From: Azorhizobium sp943371865 | GTDB taxonomy: Bacteria > Pseudomonadota > Alphaproteobacteria > Rhizobiales > Xanthobacteraceae | NCBI RefSeq assembly: GCF_943371865.1 | Contig: NZ_CALRWL010000014.1 | Coordinates: 1 to 64,000, forward strand | DNA: 64,000 bases | Direction of reading: 5' to 3' | Shown: positions 1 to 8,039 of the stretch, one piece after another | Position numbering within the stretch: the stretch's first letter is position 1 | Layout of the letters: the number at the start of each line of letters is the position of its first letter | Notes under the pieces: model-generated | Seen by the model: the letters and a program-made list of their open reading frames with translations, nothing else | Databases searched by the model: none | What the model was told of the DNA's origin: nothing | Made by a program: the position numbers and the translations under genes

Positions 1-19
1 GCCTCGCCACGGGCGCGGA

Positions 20-445
20 TCAGGGCGCGGTGCCGTTGATGACCGCGCGCAGGCGCTGATAGAGCCGCGTGGCATAATCCAGCGCCGCATCGAAATCGGA
101 CTGGTTGGGCAGGGGCACCACCAGCGAATTGCCGGTGTCGGCCTTGGCGGCGGGACCGCGGGCAGCGAGTTGGGCCTGAAGGCGGCCGATTTCGGCCTCA
201 TAGGCATCGCGGCTGTCGGGCACCGCCAGACAGGCATAGCCGGTATCGCCCTTGCTGCAGAACGACACCTTGCCGGTTTCCACATCCAGCTTGAGGGCGC
301 CGCCCTCCACCGGAGTGAAGCTGTAGCGCGGCTGGGTGCCGGCGGGCAAAGCGGCGCTGTTGGACGCCGCCGGCGGCGCCGGCTGCTGGGCCAAAGCGAC
401 AGCGGGCAGCAGCACCACACCGAGAACAAGCATCATCCGCCGCAT
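20..445 (-). CDS. small secreted protein of unknown function
   Basis: Encodes 141 residues. The ATG at 445 is chosen because AGGAG lies about six bases upstream; an in-frame ATG at 460 lacks such a site. Residues 1-20 form a Sec signal peptide (Arg-rich start, hydrophobic core, ALA-Q cleavage site), so the product is probably periplasmic. A Pro/Ala-rich stretch follows. A central segment has two cysteines (C63 and C72, in FCSKGDTGYACL) that could form a disulfide. Residues 80-105 are amphipathic and may form a short coiled coil. I do not recognise the family. The gene stands alone upstream of a convergent or unrelated neighbourhood. Confidence 0.75.
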   Translation of the reverse strand: MRRMMLVLGVVLLPAVALAQQPAPPAASNSAALPAGTQPRYSFTPVEGGALKLDVETGKVSFCSKGDTGYACLAVPDSRDAYEAEIGRLQAQLAARGPAAKADTGNSLVVPLPNQSDFDAALDYATRLYQRLRAVINGTAP

Positions 446-626
446 GAAATCTCCTGACACAAGAAGGCCGCGCCGCGATCCTACCCGGAGGTGCTGACAC
501 TTTTACGCGCCCCGGAGCCGACGCTCATGGGCACGCTCGGTTCTGCCCGATCCGATCGGACGCCGGCACGCGGCCTGGAAGCCGCATGCCGTTGGGATAC
601 GTCACGATCGGGGCGGAACGGCGGCG

Positions 627-1244
627 TCAGGGCCGGAACGGCGCGCGGCCGGAGGTGAGGGCATCCTCCAGCAGATCGATCCGGTCCTGCCCCCAGAAGA
701 CTTCGCCGCTCAAAACGTATGAGGGGGCGCCGAACACGTCGCTGGCCAACGCCAGGGCGCCGTTGCCCGCATAGGCCTCCACCACGTCCGCAGCGTCCGC
801 CCGTGTCACCAAGGCGGCACCGGGCAGGCCCACCTCATCGGCCAGAGCGGCCAGCACCGCCGGTTCGGCCAGGTCTTCCTGCTTCTGCCAAACGCCGGAG
901 AACAGCCGCGGCAGCAGCGCGTCCACACTATGACCATCCAGGAGCGCCGCGATGACCAGGCGATCGGTCAGACTGGCGTCGAAGGGCCAATGGGTGGGCT
1001 GAATATGGAAGTCCAGGCCCAGCTTCAGCCGCCAGCGCTGCAATTCCACCAGCCGCAGCCGCTGCCGGGCGGGGGCGCGCTTGGCGAGCGGCAGGCCGCC
1101 GGTTTCGGCGAACACCGGCCCCAGCGCCACCGGGTGAAACACCACGTCGGCGCCGGCGCGGCGGGCCACCGCCATCAGGCGGTCATGGCCCAGGAAACTC
1201 CAGGGGCTGGCCAGCGAGAAGAAATAATCGATGCGTTGGGTCAT
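627..1244 (-). CDS. 2-hydroxychromene-2-carboxylate isomerase family (DsbA-like, kappa-class GST fold)
   Basis: 205 residues, the usual length for the NahD/HCCA isomerase family. The N-terminus has the thioredoxin-fold strand followed by SPWSFLG with S13 at the position of the catalytic serine; there is no CxxC, so it is not a disulfide oxidase. The C-terminal FGAPSYVL (171-178) and WGQDRIDLLEDAL are family hallmarks. Members isomerise 2-hydroxychromene-2-carboxylate with glutathione in naphthalene breakdown, but most proteobacterial copies sit outside aromatic pathways, as here, and their substrate is unknown. Family assignment is firm; the specific reaction is not. Confidence 0.88.
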   Translation of the reverse strand: MTQRIDYFFSLASPWSFLGHDRLMAVARRAGADVVFHPVALGPVFAETGGLPLAKRAPARQRLRLVELQRWRLKLGLDFHIQPTHWPFDASLTDRLVIAALLDGHSVDALLPRLFSGVWQKQEDLAEPAVLAALADEVGLPGAALVTRADAADVVEAYAGNGALALASDVFGAPSYVLSGEVFWGQDRIDLLEDALTSGRAPFRP

Positions 1245-1379
1245 GGCGCTCCTCCCTCTGCGGTGTGCTTAGCAGAGGCGGGCCGGAAGGGGGAGACCTG
1301 CTACACTCTATAAAACATGAAATAACTGTATATTTTATTTACTATTGACAGTTTGATGTGAAATTTCCAATCTGTTCGG

Positions 1380-1482
1380 CATGGGCGACGGTGCGTTCGT
1401 TTTACCAAACGCGCCCCGTCTTTTTGGTAGGTCCTCCCTGAAGGTAGACTGGCGCGGGTCCCCGGACCCGCGCCTCTTTTTT
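1380..1482 (+). ncRNA. candidate small RNA with anti-Shine-Dalgarno loop
   Basis: A consensus -35 box TTGACA (1345-1350) lies in an AT-rich patch; a weak -10 (CAATCT, 1368-1373) follows 17 bases later, giving a start near 1380. A transcript from there would fold into a first stem TACCAAA/TTTGGTA (1403-1409 with 1423-1429), expose a single-stranded TCCTCCC (1432-1438) complementary to ribosome binding sites, and end in a strong rho-independent terminator at 1451-1482. No open reading frame of note lies inside. I do not recognise a named family. The terminator is strong evidence for a transcript end; the start is uncertain. Confidence 0.5.
1451..1482 (+). terminator. rho-independent terminator
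   Basis: A perfect 11-bp stem (GGCGCGGGTCC with GGACCCGCGCC, loop CC) is followed by TCTTTTTT. No protein gene on this strand ends just upstream, which supports a non-coding transcript. Confidence 0.85.
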
Positions 1483-1708
1483 GCCGCCAGCTCCACCGCT
1501 TGCGCCGCCCGCCGCCGCAGGGCACCCTGTCCATGGCCAAGGTGACGCTTGCCAACCGACCGCGGCGGTTGCGCGGGATCAAGGCCGGCCCCTCGGCGAC
1601 ATGGGCTTATGAACGCGCAATGCCGAGGTCGGCCTCGGTGAGGGAGGGTCATATGCACCACCGCAGACTGCCCCAATGCCCCCATCCCCACAGCCGGGAG
1701 GCCTAAGC

Positions 1709-2062
1709 ATGCCCAGCGCGCGCACCCGCAAGGAATTGCAGGCCCTCCATGCGGAGCTGGCGGAGACCGCCGCCGCGCCGGACGCCACGCCCAAACCCGC
1801 CCGCCGGACGCGTTCAGCCAAGGCGGCAGCGGGGACAGAGCCGTCCGCACACAGCGAAGCCGCCTCCCCTCCGCCGGAGACACCGGAAGCCGGCGCAAGC
1901 GCCCCGTCCACCCTTTCGGAGCTCCAGGCCCTGGTGCGCGAGCTTCAGGATGCCGTCCACGACGCCACCGAGACTGCCGAGGACGCCGTCACCGCCCATC
2001 CCACCGCCGCCCTGGCCTCCGCATTCCTGCTGGGGGTTCTGGTGGGCCGCGCGTGGCGGTGA
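1709..2062 (+). CDS. ElaB/YqjD/DUF883-like membrane-anchored protein
   Basis: 117 residues. The ATG at 1709 has GGGAGG eight bases upstream. The N-terminal two thirds is charged and Ala/Pro-rich; residues 75-95 resemble the amphipathic helix of DUF883 proteins; the C-terminus is a single membrane segment (about 97-114) ending in LLGVLVGRAWR, like the C-terminal anchor of ElaB/YqjD, which tether ribosomes to the inner membrane in E. coli. It is followed 30 bases later by a two-TM holin-like protein, matching the enterobacterial yqjD-yqjE order. Similarity is by pattern only. Confidence 0.65.
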   Translation: MPSARTRKELQALHAELAETAAAPDATPKPARRTRSAKAAAGTEPSAHSEAASPPPETPEAGASAPSTLSELQALVRELQDAVHDATETAEDAVTAHPTAALASAFLLGVLVGRAWR

Positions 2063-2092
2063 GGTTTTGGCCATGATGATCGGGGATCACCC

Positions 2093-2560
2093 ATGAATTT
2101 CGACAATGCCGCCCGGAACCTGCGGGTCCTGCTGCGCGCCAACACCATTATCGCCGATATCCGCCTGCGGGCGCTGGCCACCCGCGCCAGCCTCTACATG
2201 TTCGCGGCGCCGGTGGCCGCGTTCGGGCTGCTGATGCTGGATCTGGCGCTCTATCTGGCGCTGGCGGAGCTGTGGAGCCCGGTGCGGGCCGCCGCCACCA
2301 TCGGCGCCGGCAATGTGGTGCTGGCCCTGGTCCTGGTAGCCATCGCCGCGCGGGTGAAGCCAGGGCGGGACCTCGACTTCGCCCAGGAGATTCACGCTTC
2401 GGCGATGGACGCCCTGGCCGGCGACCTGCGCGGCGCCGAGGCGGAGGTGCGGGCCATCGTCAATGTGGTGCGTCATCCGTTGGATTCAGCGCTGCCGGCT
2501 TTGGCCATCCCGCTGGTCACCAGCCTGATCCGCGGCTTCCGCAAGAGCGGCAAAGAGTAA
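2093..2560 (+). CDS. YqjE-like/phage holin superfamily III-like membrane protein
   Basis: 155 residues with two hydrophobic segments (about 33-55 and 62-84) separated by a short turn, flanked by an N-terminal charged helix and a C-terminal basic tail (GFRKSGKE). Length and topology fit small YqjE/holin-X-like proteins often encoded next to DUF883 proteins. Its ATG has GGGGAT close upstream and it follows the DUF883-like gene with a 30-base gap, so the two are probably one operon. A true holin role is not implied; no phage genes are nearby. Confidence 0.65.
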   Translation: MNFDNAARNLRVLLRANTIIADIRLRALATRASLYMFAAPVAAFGLLMLDLALYLALAELWSPVRAAATIGAGNVVLALVLVAIAARVKPGRDLDFAQEIHASAMDALAGDLRGAEAEVRAIVNVVRHPLDSALPALAIPLVTSLIRGFRKSGKE

Positions 2561-2578
2561 GATTGGAGCGGGCTGGCC

Positions 2579-3028
2579 TCAGGCCTTGCGGGCCCAGCGG
2601 CCGTTTTCGTCTTGCTGCCAATAGGTGAGCGTATGCCCCGCCGCCTTGGCTTCGCGCCAGCGCTCGCGGGCGGCGCCCACTGCGGCGTCATCGCGACCGT
2701 CGAACATATGCACCACCCGCACATAAGGCGAGGCGTCCGGCACACTGGCCCCATCCACCAGGAAGCGCACGCTGGCGCCATTGGCATTGGCCTCCGTCGT
2801 GGTCAGCAGCACCGGCTGACGCTCCGGCTGCGGCTGGGCATCGGTGCCGTGGGGCAGGAACGAGGCGTCATTATAGGTCCAGAGCTGGGCGTCCAGCGCA
2901 TCGCGCCGCTCCGGCGAGCCCACCTGCACCACGCACTTCCAGCCGCGCTCCAGCGACTTCTCCAACAGGGCCGGCAACGCCTCCTCCAGCGGCCGGCGCT
3001 CCAGATGGTAGAACAGGACTTCGGTCAT
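2579..3028 (-). CDS. holC: DNA polymerase III subunit chi
   Basis: 149 residues. It begins MTEVLFYHLERRPLEEALPA, the typical HolC start, with the RGWKCVVQ strand and HGTDAQPQPERQPVLL block that precede the psi/SSB-binding face. Chi links the clamp loader to single-strand binding protein at the replication fork. It lies 61 bases downstream of pepA on the same strand, an arrangement common in Hyphomicrobiales. The C-terminal WREAKAAGHTLTYWQQDENGRW is also conserved in this order. Confidence 0.92.
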   Translation of the reverse strand: MTEVLFYHLERRPLEEALPALLEKSLERGWKCVVQVGSPERRDALDAQLWTYNDASFLPHGTDAQPQPERQPVLLTTTEANANGASVRFLVDGASVPDASPYVRVVHMFDGRDDAAVGAARERWREAKAAGHTLTYWQQDENGRWARKA

Positions 3029-3089
3029 GCTGCCACCAGAGGCTGGATTTCAGAGGCAGGGGAGATGTTCTCCCCTGCCGAGGACGAGC

Positions 3090-4586
3090 TCACTTCTCGT
3101 AATTGTCGCGCACCAGCTGGTCGAGCAGGCGCACGCCCCAGCCGGCGGCCCAGCTCTTGTTGATGTCGGTGGCGGGCGACCCCATGGCGGTGCCGGCCAC
3201 GTCCAGATGCGCCCAGGGGGTCTTTTCCACATAGCGCTGGAGGAACTGCGCCGCAGTGATCGAGCCCGCATTGCGGCCGCCGGTGTTCTTCATGTCGGCG
3301 AACTTGCTGTCGATCAGCTTGTCATATTCCGGGCCGAGCGGCATGCGCCACACCCGCTCGCCCGTAGCCTGGCCGGCGGCGGTGAGCTGGGCGCTCAGGG
3401 TGTCGTCATTGGAGAACAGGCCGGCATAGTCCGAACCCAGCGCCACCAGGATGGCGCCGGTCAGCGTGGCCAGATCCACCATGAACTGCGGCTTGAAGCG
3501 GTCCTTGGTGTACCAGAGCACGTCCGCCAGCACGAGGCGGCCCTCGGCGTCGGTATTGATGATCTCGATGGTCTGGCCGGACAGCGAGGTGACAATGTCG
3601 CCGGGGCGCTGGGCGGCGCCGTCGGGCATGTTCTCGACAATGCCGATGACGCCCACCGCATTCACCTTGGCCTTGCGGGCGGCCAGCGCGTGCATCAAAC
3701 CGGTGACGCAGGCAGCCCCGCCCATGTCGCCCTTCATGTCTTCCATTCCGGCGGCGGGCTTGATGGAGATGCCGCCGGTATCGAAGGTCACGCCCTTGCC
3801 GATGAAGGCCACCGGAGCGGTGCCGGGCAGGCCGCCGTTCCAGCGCATCACCACCACCCGGCTCTCCTTGATGGAGCCCTGGCCGACGCCCAGCAGCGCC
3901 CGCATGCCGATGCGCGAGAGATCCGCATCGTCCAGCACCTCCACCTCGACACCCACCGAGGTGAGCAGCGCGGCGCGGTTGGCGAACTCCGGCGGGTCGA
4001 GCACGTTGGAAGGCTCGTTCACCAGGTCGCGGGCCATCAGCACGCCCTCGGCCACCGGCGCTCGGTCGGCCCAGGCGCGGGTGGCGGACGCCACATCGGC
4101 CACCGACAAGGTGAAGGTCAGGGCGACCGGATCGGTCTCGTCGTCCTTCTTGCGGGTCTTGTAGCGATCGAACTTATAGCTGCGCAGCCGGGCGCCGAGC
4201 GCGATCTCGGCAGCCGCGTCCGGGCTGAACTTGCCGGTGGGCAGGTCCGCCACCAGCATCGCCGCCGTGGTGCCGGCGGGCAGCTTTCCCGCGGCGATGC
4301 CGCCGAGGCGCAGATAATCGGTGGACTTCAGCTCCGCGACCTTGCCGAGGCCCAGCACCACCAGCCGCGAGACCGGCAGCCCCTCGGGCGCGATCAGGTC
4401 CAGGGCGCCGCCCAGCTTGCCCTTGAAGCGGTCCGCCTCCATGGCCCGGGCCACGAAGTCCAGCACCGGCTTGAGCAGCTTCTGCGTCTCCTTGCCAAAG
4501 CCCAGCGTCTCATCGGTGAGGACGAGGAGGACGCCGGAGGGCGCCGCGCCGTGTTTGGCGAAAGAGATCGTCACGGGCTCGGACAT
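3090..4586 (-). CDS. pepA: leucyl aminopeptidase (M17, PepA)
   Basis: 498 residues, normal for the family. The ATG at 4586 follows GGAG and gives MSEPVTISF; an upstream in-frame start would add only an unlikely extension. The C-terminal catalytic domain carries the expected two-metal ligands: K264, D269, D287, and D346/E348 in the NTDAEGRL signature (344-351), plus catalytic K276 and R350. The enzyme is a cytosolic hexamer that removes N-terminal residues, preferring leucine; E. coli PepA also binds DNA. It probably forms an operon with holC downstream. Confidence 0.96.
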   Translation of the reverse strand: MSEPVTISFAKHGAAPSGVLLVLTDETLGFGKETQKLLKPVLDFVARAMEADRFKGKLGGALDLIAPEGLPVSRLVVLGLGKVAELKSTDYLRLGGIAAGKLPAGTTAAMLVADLPTGKFSPDAAAEIALGARLRSYKFDRYKTRKKDDETDPVALTFTLSVADVASATRAWADRAPVAEGVLMARDLVNEPSNVLDPPEFANRAALLTSVGVEVEVLDDADLSRIGMRALLGVGQGSIKESRVVVMRWNGGLPGTAPVAFIGKGVTFDTGGISIKPAAGMEDMKGDMGGAACVTGLMHALAARKAKVNAVGVIGIVENMPDGAAQRPGDIVTSLSGQTIEIINTDAEGRLVLADVLWYTKDRFKPQFMVDLATLTGAILVALGSDYAGLFSNDDTLSAQLTAAGQATGERVWRMPLGPEYDKLIDSKFADMKNTGGRNAGSITAAQFLQRYVEKTPWAHLDVAGTAMGSPATDINKSWAAGWGVRLLDQLVRDNYEK

Positions 4587-4794
4587 GAGGCACTCCAAAA
4601 ATGGTGATGTGGCAATCACGGGTGGATGCGCGGAAAGGTTACCCGCTCCTGTCTAGAACCCCGCAGGGCCAGAGGGAAGCAAGGGGGAGGCAGGTTTTTA
4701 ACCAAATCGCGCCCCAGCCGGGCGTGGGTAAGGCACCCAGCCTCACAAGTGCGCGACTCGTGTGATGCGCCAGGCATCAACGGCCATGATCCCC

Positions 4795-5538
4795 TCAGGC
4801 CGGAGCGTTGAAGCTCTGCAAGGTCCGGGTGGGGAAATCATACAGTTTGCCGGTCTCGCCAAAGTCCGCGCGGCACAGATCGACGATGGCCACAGCGGCC
4901 TCTTCCGGGGTCGGCAGGGTCATCGGATCCTCGCCGGGAAACGCCTTGGCGCGCATGCCGGTGCGGATCGGGCCGGGATTGAACAGATTGACCTTGAGCG
5001 GGCCGGTGACGGTCTCCGCCGCCCAGGTACGGCCCAGGGTCTCCAGCGCGGCCTTGGTGATGGCGTACGGCCCCCAATAGGCCCGCGCCTTGTGCGCCGC
5101 GCCGGACGATACCAGCACCGCGCGGCCGGCGGGCGCCATGCGCAGCAGCGGGTCGAGCGAGCGCACCAGGCGGAAATTGGCGGTGAGATTGATGCTGACC
5201 GCCTTATCCCAGTCCTTCAGCTCCACATCGCGCAGCGGCGTCAGCGGCCCGAGGAAGCCGGCATTGCCCACGAACACATCGAGCCGGCCATAACGCTCGT
5301 ACAGCGCGCCGCCGAGGCGGTCGATGGCGTCGTAATCGGTGATGTCCATGGGCACCAGGGTGGCGGAGCCGCCGGCGGCGACGATCTTGTCGTCCAGCTC
5401 TTCCAGCGCGCCTTCGGTGCGGCCAGTGGCGATCACATGGGCGCCGCCGGCCGCAAGGGCCACGGCCACGGCGGCACCGATGCCGCGGGTGGCGCCGGTG
5501 ACGAGGGCGATCCTGTCGGCAAACGGCCGTTCGGTCAT
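4795..5538 (-). CDS. SDR family NAD(P)-dependent oxidoreductase
   Basis: 247 residues with all classical short-chain dehydrogenase marks: TGATRGIG (14-21) nucleotide loop, NAG at 92-94, catalytic S145 with Y158-x3-K162 (YAITK). The NPGPIRTGMR motif after strand six is also typical. G39-R40 after the second strand favours NADP(H). It follows purF on the same strand after 123 bases, an order found in other Hyphomicrobiales, so it may be co-transcribed with cvpA-purF. The substrate cannot be told from sequence. Confidence 0.9.
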   Translation of the reverse strand: MTERPFADRIALVTGATRGIGAAVAVALAAGGAHVIATGRTEGALEELDDKIVAAGGSATLVPMDITDYDAIDRLGGALYERYGRLDVFVGNAGFLGPLTPLRDVELKDWDKAVSINLTANFRLVRSLDPLLRMAPAGRAVLVSSGAAHKARAYWGPYAITKAALETLGRTWAAETVTGPLKVNLFNPGPIRTGMRAKAFPGEDPMTLPTPEEAAVAIVDLCRADFGETGKLYDFPTRTLQSFNAPA

Positions 5539-5661
5539 GGGGCGATCTCGATGGCAGGGATGGGGGACCGGCGCCGCCGGCCGCGGGGACCCGGCCGCAC
5601 AGGACCGGTGTCCCGCGGCGGCCTCAGGGCTGGGGCCGCCGGAGGGTTAGGACTGTCGCTC

Positions 5662-7218
5662 TCAGCTGGCTTCGGCCAGCAGCGAAAGCTGCTGCGAGGC
5701 CACCGAGCCGGCGCGGTCGGTGAGCGGGGTGGGATAGTCGCCGGTGAAATAATGGTCGGAGAATTGCGGCCGCACCGGATCGCGCTCGCAGCCCAGCGCC
5801 CGGTACACGCCTTCCACCGACAGGAAGGCCAGCGAATCGGCGCCGATATAGCGGCGCATGCTCTCCAGATCGAGATTGGCCGCCAGCAGCTTGTCCCGGT
5901 CCGGCGTATCGATGCCGTAGAAATCGGGATGGGTGATGGGCGGCGAGGCGATGCGGAAATGCACTTCGCGGGCGCCGGCATCGCGCATCATCTGCACGAT
6001 CTTCACCGAGGTGGTGCCGCGCACCAGGCTGTCGTCTACCAGCACGATGCGCTTGCCTTCCACCACCGAACGGTTGGCGGAGTGCTTCATGCGCACGCCC
6101 TGGTCCCGCACCGTCTGGGTGGGTTGGATGAAGGTCCGGCCCACATAATGGTTGCGGATGATGCCCAGCTCATAGGGGATGCCCGAGGCCTGGGAGAAGC
6201 CGATGGCCGCCGGCACGCCGGAATCCGGCACCGGCACCACCACGTCCGCCACCGCCGGGCCGTCCTTGGCCAGCATCTCGCCGAAGCTCTTGCGCACCTG
6301 ATAGACGGAACGGCCGCCGACGATGGAATCGGGACGGGCGAAATAGATGTACTCGAACAGGCAGGGGCGGGCCGCCATTTCCGGGAACGGCTTGAAGGAC
6401 TGCACGCCCTCGTCGTCGATCACGATGACTTCGCCATTCTCCACCTCGCGCACATAGCGCGCGCCGATGATGTCGAGGGCACAGGTCTCGGAGGCCAGGA
6501 TCGGACAGCCGTCCAGCGAGCCCAGCACCAGCGGGCGGATGCCCAGCGGGTCGCGGGCGCCGATCAGCTTCTTGTTGGTCACCGCCACCAGCGCATAAGC
6601 CCCTTCCAGGGCGCGCAGGGCATCGATGAACCGGTCGATGAAGCGGTTCTTCTTCGACCGCGCCACCAGATGCAGGATCACCTCGGTATCGGTGGTGGAC
6701 TGGGCGATGGCCCCGTCCCGCACCAGCTGCTTGCGCAGCGAAAGGCCATTGGTGAGGTTGCCATTGTGGCCGACCGCGAAGCCGCCGGCGTCCAGTTCGG
6801 CGAACAAAGGCTGCACATTGCGCAGCAGGGTCTCGCCGGTGGTGGAATAGCGCACATGGCCCACCGCGATGTGGCCCGGCAGGCGGGCGATCACGCGGGC
6901 ATCGGAGAAGGCATCGCCCACCAGGCCCAGGCGGCGCTCGGAATGGAAGCGGCGGCCGTCATACGTGACCATGCCGGCGGCTTCCTGGCCGCGATGCTGG
7001 AGCGCATGCAGCCCGATGGCGGTGATGGCCGCCGCGTCGGGATGGTTGAAGATCCCGAACACCCCGCATTCCTCGCGCAGCGTATCGCCGTCGAGGTCGA
7101 GGTTCAGCGCCGTGCGCTCCCCCGCCCCTGCCGGCTCATAGCTGGCATGGTGGGCCGCCACATGGTGCGGGTCTTCAAGGGGGGACTTGTCGGTTCCCAA
7201 GGCGCTATCCAGATCCAT
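5662..7218 (-). CDS. purF: amidophosphoribosyltransferase
   Basis: 518 residues. The ATG at 7218 has GGAGG five bases upstream; a longer in-frame reading overlaps cvpA and is unlikely. Catalyses the first committed step of purine synthesis, PRPP plus glutamine to phosphoribosylamine. The nucleophile C51 (EECGVFGIF) sits after a 50-residue propeptide that must be cleaved, as in the Bacillus type. The PRPP loop is VLVDDSLVRGTT (392-403). Of the four Fe-S cysteine ligands of the Bacillus enzyme only C286 is visible; the others are replaced (PDFYG at 431, QFSDHYFTG near 485), so the enzyme probably lacks the cluster. It lies 19 bases after cvpA. Confidence 0.96.
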   Translation of the reverse strand: MDLDSALGTDKSPLEDPHHVAAHHASYEPAGAGERTALNLDLDGDTLREECGVFGIFNHPDAAAITAIGLHALQHRGQEAAGMVTYDGRRFHSERRLGLVGDAFSDARVIARLPGHIAVGHVRYSTTGETLLRNVQPLFAELDAGGFAVGHNGNLTNGLSLRKQLVRDGAIAQSTTDTEVILHLVARSKKNRFIDRFIDALRALEGAYALVAVTNKKLIGARDPLGIRPLVLGSLDGCPILASETCALDIIGARYVREVENGEVIVIDDEGVQSFKPFPEMAARPCLFEYIYFARPDSIVGGRSVYQVRKSFGEMLAKDGPAVADVVVPVPDSGVPAAIGFSQASGIPYELGIIRNHYVGRTFIQPTQTVRDQGVRMKHSANRSVVEGKRIVLVDDSLVRGTTSVKIVQMMRDAGAREVHFRIASPPITHPDFYGIDTPDRDKLLAANLDLESMRRYIGADSLAFLSVEGVYRALGCERDPVRPQFSDHYFTGDYPTPLTDRAGSVASQQLSLLAEAS

Positions 7219-7237
7219 CGATACCTCCGCCCGGCGA

Positions 7238-7933
7238 TCACTGGCCGTTGGCGCGCGTGCTTTCGAGCAGCTGTTCGAACCCTTGCCGCTCACCGCGGCG
7301 GTATCCGGCATGACTAACTTCCGCGCTGGCGCTCGCCCCAGCAGCGACCGTGGTAGTCCCCCCACGCTCCGTCCGAGGGCCGCTGGTCGAATCCGGGGGA
7401 GCCCCGTCTTCGCTGGCTGGCGGCTTCTTAAGTCGTTTCAAGATGGTGTTTTCCGGATCATCCGGCAACAAGGAGACCAGCCAATCTCCGGTATTTTGCA
7501 AAACAGGGCGTGATTTGGCGTTCACGACCCATGGCGGCTGGGTCTTCTCCGGCACCAGCCAGTTGAAGAACAGGAAAGCGACCACCATCACCAAGAGGCC
7601 GCGAGCCAGCCCGAACACGAAGCCGAGGCTGCGATCCAGCGCGCCGATGCGGCTGTCCAGCACCGCATCCGACAGGCGGGCGCTGATGATGGTGACAATT
7701 AACAAGGTGCCGAGGAACAGCAGCGCCACGGTCACCACCGTCGCCACCATGTCCTGCGCCACATATTGTTTCGTGACGGGCAGAAGCTGGGGATAGAAAT
7801 ACAGGGTCACGCCGGCGGCGGCGACCCAGGACACGATGCTGAAGACTTCCCGCAGCAGACCGCGCACCATGGCAAGCAGGCCTGAAATCAGCATTACGCC
7901 GATCAGGATGAGATCGAGCAGCGTCACTGGCAT
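7238..7933 (-). CDS. cvpA: CvpA family membrane protein
   Basis: 231 residues. The start at 7933 gives MPVTLLDLILIGVMLISGLLA, the standard CvpA N-terminus; the frame continues upstream but without family features. Four membrane segments occupy about residues 5-130, with the conserved GLLREVFSIVSW motif in the second; a charged, Pro/Ser-rich cytoplasmic tail follows. CvpA was named for colicin V production in E. coli, where it precedes purF, as here. Its role is unclear but it has been linked to envelope stress. The tail after about residue 165 is variable. Confidence 0.9.
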   Translation of the reverse strand: MPVTLLDLILIGVMLISGLLAMVRGLLREVFSIVSWVAAAGVTLYFYPQLLPVTKQYVAQDMVATVVTVALLFLGTLLIVTIISARLSDAVLDSRIGALDRSLGFVFGLARGLLVMVVAFLFFNWLVPEKTQPPWVVNAKSRPVLQNTGDWLVSLLPDDPENTILKRLKKPPASEDGAPPDSTSGPRTERGGTTTVAAGASASAEVSHAGYRRGERQGFEQLLESTRANGQ

Positions 7934-8039
7934 CGGTGCAAAGATCCGTCGATGCGGCTGCCGTAAGGCAACCGGCGGGCCGATGGGGAAATGGCGGAGC
8001 GCCGTGAGCGGCGACGTATAGCTGGCAAGAAGGTCCCCG

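Noticed and set aside
2093..2560. Holin from a prophage
   Set aside because: No lysin, capsid, integrase or other phage gene lies nearby; pairing with a DUF883-like gene points to a YqjE-like role.
3027..4607. Long open frame on the plus strand across pepA (over 500 codons)
   Set aside because: It mirrors the pepA gene in the antisense frame, is rich in His/Gly/Arg as expected for GC-rich shadow frames, and has no motif. PepA on the other strand has every catalytic residue.
4762..7317. Very long plus-strand open frame across the SDR and purF genes
   Set aside because: Antisense shadow of two well-identified genes; composition (Gly, His, Arg, Ala) is typical of such frames.
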